Assembly: GCA_009781125.1 (NCBI GenBank)
Contig: WQYS01000110.1
Coordinates: forward strand, 1-7,393
Length of the DNA stretch: 7,393 bases
Source of the DNA: Acidobacteriaceae bacterium
GTDB lineage: Bacteria > Acidobacteriota > Terriglobia > Terriglobales > Acidobacteriaceae
Direction: 5' to 3'
Positions 4,824-7,393 of this stretch are shown here, piece after piece. Positions within the stretch are counted from its first letter, which is position 1. The number at the start of each line of letters is the position of its first letter. Position numbers and translations under genes: made by a program. The notes below the pieces were generated by a model. That model worked only from the letters and a program-made list of their open reading frames with translations, was not told the DNA's origin and searched no databases.

Positions 4824-6608
4824 ATGAGTCATCCGTTCTACTGGAAAGATGGACCCGCTTTGCGAGCCGATATACTACAGCCAGTGACTACGGAAAAGAA
4901 CAAGCTCTACTACGGCGATAACCTTGAAGTCCTGAAGGTGCACATTCGGGACGAATCGGTTGATCTCATCTATCTCGATCCGCCGTTCAATTCCCGTCAG
5001 GACTATAACGTTCTCTTCGCCGAGAAGGACGGCTCGCAGTCCAGTTCGCAGATTCACGCCTTTGAAGACACCTGGGAATGGAACATTGATGCCGAACGGG
5101 CCTATCAGCAGGTTCTGGAGCAGGGCGGTCGTGTCGCGGAAGTGATGCGCGCGTTCAAAACATTCCTCTTTACCAGTGACATGATGGCGTACCTTGCAAT
5201 GATGGCTCCCCGGCTGGTGGAACTTCGCCGCGTGCTCAAGGAAACAGGCTCCATCTACCTGCATTGCGATCCTACAGCAAGCCATTACCTCAAAATTCTG
5301 ATGGATGCCGTGTTCGGGCCGCAGTTCTATCAGAACGAGATATCATGGCGGCGCTCGTCGGCCCACAACGATGTGAAGCAAGGCATGAAACGCTGCGGCA
5401 GGGTGCGAGACGTAATTCTTTTCTACTCACATTCAAACGACAACACCTGGAATGCTCAGTACACGCCTTACACAGAGGAATACTTAAGTTCTGAATACAG
5501 GCATAAGAACCGGGAAGGGCGTTATTACAAGGAAACCGATCTGACTGCGGCGCGGCCCGGTGGGGAGACGGAATTCCTCTGGAGAGTCAAGCGTCCGAGG
5601 GGATCGAAAGAACGTTGGGAAGCCGACCTTGAGAACGAGTACCAGACTCCGAAAAACGGCTGGGAATATAAAGGCGTTCCACCCTATAGCGGGAGGTTCT
5701 GGGCCTACTCACGTGACAACATTATCGAGTTCTACCGTTCCGGTCATATTGTTCACAGAGAGACTGGGATGCCACGCCTGATGCAATTCGCCGACGAAAT
5801 GCCCGGAATACCTTTGCAGGATGATTGGAACGGGATAAACAGGACGGGGGGAGAAGAAGACCTGGGTTACCCGACCCAGAAACCGGAAGCTCTGTTGGAC
5901 AGAATCATCCAGGCAAGTTCAAACGAGGGAGATGTTGTACTGGATCCGTTCTGCGGATGCGGAACTACTGTCCAGGTCGCACAACGGTTAAAACGGCGTT
6001 GGATTGGCATCGACATTACGCATTTGGCTATCGGTCTAATCAAAAAACGTCTTGATGATGGCTTTCCGAATCAGAAGCCTCCCATCCGCCAGACCTATGA
6101 TGTGATCGGCGAACCAACCGACTACGCGGGTGCGGCTACGCTTGCCGCTGAAGACAAGTATCAGTTTCAGTGGTGGGCATTGGGGCAGGTCGGAGCGAGA
6201 CCAACAGAACAGTGCAAAGGCGCTGACCGGGGCATCGACGGACGTCTATATTTTCACGACGATACCTCCGGCAAAACGAAGCAGATCATCATCTCGGTGA
6301 AGGCAGGCGGCGTCGGCGTCTCGCAGGTGCGTGACCTGCGGGGAGTTCTGGAGCGCGAGAACGCGGAGATCGCGTTATTCATCTGCTTTGAAGAGCCAAC
6401 CAGGCCTATGCGTCATGAGGCCAGCGAAGCCGGACTCTACAAATCCGCTGACGGCTCGACGTATCCGCGTCTGCAAATCCTGACGGTGCAGGAGATCCTT
6501 GACGGAAAGCAGCCGGACTATCCCCGCCACCGGCTCGACGCCACTTTCAAAAAAGCGCCTCGCGCTAAAAAAGAAAAGCCGGAGAATCTCAAGCTGATGT
6601 TGCTGTAA
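4824..6608 (+). CDS. beta-class DNA amino-methyltransferase fused to a Mrr-like PD-(D/E)XK-type domain
   Basis: A 594-residue protein with a circularly ordered methyltransferase: LYYGDNLEVL at 28-37, catalytic motif IV LDPPFNS at 51-57, a variable recognition region about 170-345, YPTQKPEALLDRII (motif X type) at 349-362, then SAM-binding motif I LDPFCGCGTT at 373-382 and WIGIDI at 393-398. Catalytic motif before SAM motif defines the beta class, which methylates adenine N6 or cytosine N4. Residues about 433-570 are a second domain: QFQWWAL (447), GADRGIDG (466-473), IIISVKAG (488-495), VRDLRGVLERE (502-512), EEPTRPMRHEASEAGLY (523-539). The GxDxGID...xVK pattern is that of Mrr-like endonucleases, with Asp472 and Lys493 as likely active-site residues, but Ser491 stands where most have Asp, Glu or Gln. 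No separate restriction or helicase gene is adjacent. Such fused proteins are widespread and usually annotated only as site-specific methyltransferase; whether it cuts DNA is not known to me. GTG 4884 (Val21) is an alternative start. Confidence 0.9.
   Translation: MSHPFYWKDGPALRADILQPVTTEKNKLYYGDNLEVLKVHIRDESVDLIYLDPPFNSRQDYNVLFAEKDGSQSSSQIHAFEDTWEWNIDAERAYQQVLEQGGRVAEVMRAFKTFLFTSDMMAYLAMMAPRLVELRRVLKETGSIYLHCDPTASHYLKILMDAVFGPQFYQNEISWRRSSAHNDVKQGMKRCGRVRDVILFYSHSNDNTWNAQYTPYTEEYLSSEYRHKNREGRYYKETDLTAARPGGETEFLWRVKRPRGSKERWEADLENEYQTPKNGWEYKGVPPYSGRFWAYSRDNIIEFYRSGHIVHRETGMPRLMQFADEMPGIPLQDDWNGINRTGGEEDLGYPTQKPEALLDRIIQASSNEGDVVLDPFCGCGTTVQVAQRLKRRWIGIDITHLAIGLIKKRLDDGFPNQKPPIRQTYDVIGEPTDYAGAATLAAEDKYQFQWWALGQVGARPTEQCKGADRGIDGRLYFHDDTSGKTKQIIISVKAGGVGVSQVRDLRGVLERENAEIALFICFEEPTRPMRHEASEAGLYKSADGSTYPRLQILTVQEILDGKQPDYPRHRLDATFKKAPRAKKEKPENLKLMLL
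4871..4876 (+). promoter_or_regulatory. possible internal -10 box within the methyltransferase 5' end
   Basis: TATACT lies so that transcription would begin near 4883-4884, exactly at an in-frame GTG (4884-4886, Val21, read VTTEKNKLYYGDNLEVL). That would give a leaderless mRNA for a 574-residue protein beginning just before the first conserved motif. No matching -35 is visible. This could be chance. Confidence 0.2.
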
Positions 6609-6625
6609 CTAGCGAACCAGTCCAA

Positions 6626-6666
6626 GTCCCGCACGCGACGCGATAGAACCACGCCGCGCGCGGGAC
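6626..6666. terminator. GC-rich inverted repeat between convergent genes (possible bidirectional terminator)
   Basis: The 12-base arms GTCCCGCACGCG (6626-6637) and CGCGCGCGGGAC (6655-6666) pair at 11 of 12 positions (one A-C mismatch) around a 17-base loop. It lies in the 79-base gap between the methyltransferase stop (6608) and the ahcY stop (6688), so it can end transcripts from both sides. Neither side has a real T-run, so it is a weak intrinsic terminator or a Rho-assisted/blocking hairpin. Confidence 0.5.
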
Positions 6667-6687
6667 ACCCGGATTTACAACTGTGCA

Positions 6688-7393
6688 CTAGTACCGGTAC
6701 TGTTCTGATTTGTACGGGCCTTCGACGGCAACGCCGAGATAGTCGGCCTGCTTCTTCGTCAGCGTGGTCAGCTTGACGCCGATCTTCTCCAGATGAAGGC
6801 GCGCCACCTCTTCGTCCAGCTTCTTGGGCAGGATGTAGACGCCGGGCTTGTAGACGTCGCGGTTTTTCCATAGATCGAGCGCGGCCAGCGTCTGGTTGGA
6901 GAAGCTGTTCGACATCACGAACGACGGATGCCCGGTAGCGCAGCCCAGATTCACCAGCCGTCCCTCGGCCAGCACAAACAGATCCTTGCCACTGGGGAAG
7001 GTGTACTTATCGACCTGCGGCTTGATGTTCGTCTTCACCACGCCGGCGGCGGAGTTGAGCGCGTCCATCTGAATCTCGTTGTCGAAGTGGCCGATGTTGC
7101 ATATGATGGCCTGGTCCTTCATCCGTTGCATGTGCTCGAAGGTGATGATGTCCACGTTGCCGGTGCAGGTGACGTAGATATCGCCCCGGCCCAGCGTCTC
7201 TTCGAGGGTCGTGACCTCGTAGCCTTCCATGGCGGCCTGCAGCGCGTTGATGGGGTCGATCTCGGTGATGACCACGCGCGCGCCCATTGCGCGCAGCGAC
7301 TTGGCCGAGCCTTTGCCCACGTCGCCGTAGCCGCAGACCACGGCGACCTTGCCCGCGACCATCACGTCGGTAGCGCGCTTGATGCCGTCCACC
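6688..7393 (-). CDS. ahcY: adenosylhomocysteinase (S-adenosylhomocysteine hydrolase), C-terminal part
   Basis: The right edge cuts the gene; 234 complete C-terminal codons are visible, beginning [11 protein letters not shown], where the first residue is an internal Val (GTG), not a start. The enzyme reversibly splits S-adenosylhomocysteine into adenosine and homocysteine with a tightly bound NAD+, in the cytosol, and keeps the methyl cycle running. Seen here: DGIKRATD with the Lys and Asp that correspond to human Lys186 and Asp190; the Rossmann motif GYGDVGKG (visible residues 21-28); [19 protein letters not shown], with the Glu that binds the NAD+ ribose; [25 protein letters not shown]; and the C-terminal KSEQYRY, whose Lys and Tyr reach the NAD+ of the neighbouring subunit in the tetramer. 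The gene is intact as far as visible and convergent with the methyltransferase gene. Its promoter and any SAH or SAM riboswitch would lie outside the window. Confidence 0.98.
   Translation of the reverse strand, partial: VDGIKRATDVMVAGKVAVVCGYGDVGKGSAKSLRAMGARVVITEIDPINALQAAMEGYEVTTLEETLGRGDIYVTCTGNVDIITFEHMQRMKDQAIICNIGHFDNEIQMDALNSAAGVVKTNIKPQVDKYTFPSGKDLFVLAEGRLVNLGCATGHPSFVMSNSFSNQTLAALDLWKNRDVYKPGVYILPKKLDEEVARLHLEKIGVKLTTLTKKQADYLGVAVEGPYKSEQYRY

Noticed and set aside
6690..6701. Perfect 12-base palindrome AGTACCGGTACT
   Set aside because: It falls on the codons for the conserved C-terminal Tyr-Arg-Tyr and stop of ahcY, so coding constraint explains it.

Overview
The window is a stretch of a GC-rich bacterial chromosome (rows counted by hand in the flanking genes are about 63% GC). 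The style of the proteins, a DUF2339/DUF3999 membrane pair, a short secreted orphan protein and ahcY, together with weak promoter consensus, suggests a soil-type Gram-negative bacterium. Acidobacteriota (Terriglobia) is my best guess, by general recognition only; no 16S or other marker is present.

Left part, minus strand (1-3169): a two-gene unit. A large polytopic DUF2339 membrane protein (736 aa from the start I prefer) is followed, with a 4-base GTGA overlap, by a secreted or periplasmic DUF3999-like protein that runs off the left edge. A 211-base divergent intergenic region (3170-3380) separates this unit from the plus-strand genes.

Middle, plus strand (3381-6608): a small accessory block. 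It opens with a type II toxin-antitoxin pair of the Xre/RES class (antitoxin with a MbcA/ParS/Xre C-terminal domain, then a RES-domain toxin expected to destroy NAD+), joined by a one-base TGATG overlap. A nested inverted repeat follows, then a small exported protein of unknown function, a compact GC hairpin with a T-run, and a 594-aa protein. This last protein joins a beta-class amino-methyltransferase to a C-terminal Mrr-like PD-(D/E)XK-type domain. No separate restriction, specificity or helicase subunit lies beside it. The methyltransferase gene is a composition mosaic: its central recognition region and motif I end are about 42-55% GC in counted rows, while one row in the nuclease-like domain is 72%.

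Right part, minus strand (6688 to beyond 7393): the C-terminal 235 or so codons of ahcY (S-adenosylhomocysteine hydrolase), convergent with the methyltransferase gene across a 79-base gap that holds a long GC-rich inverted repeat. AhcY clears S-adenosylhomocysteine, the by-product of every SAM-dependent methyltransferase including the neighbour, but the opposite orientation argues against an operon, and the link may be coincidence.

The block between the DUF2339 pair and ahcY looks like a small defence-type insertion (toxin-antitoxin plus modification/nuclease fusion). All its parts belong to families I recognise; I see no clearly new system. The points most worth checking are the fused methyltransferase-nuclease, its mosaic recognition region, and the unusual hairpin directly in front of its start codon. 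No tRNA, rRNA, CRISPR array, insertion sequence or integrase was seen.
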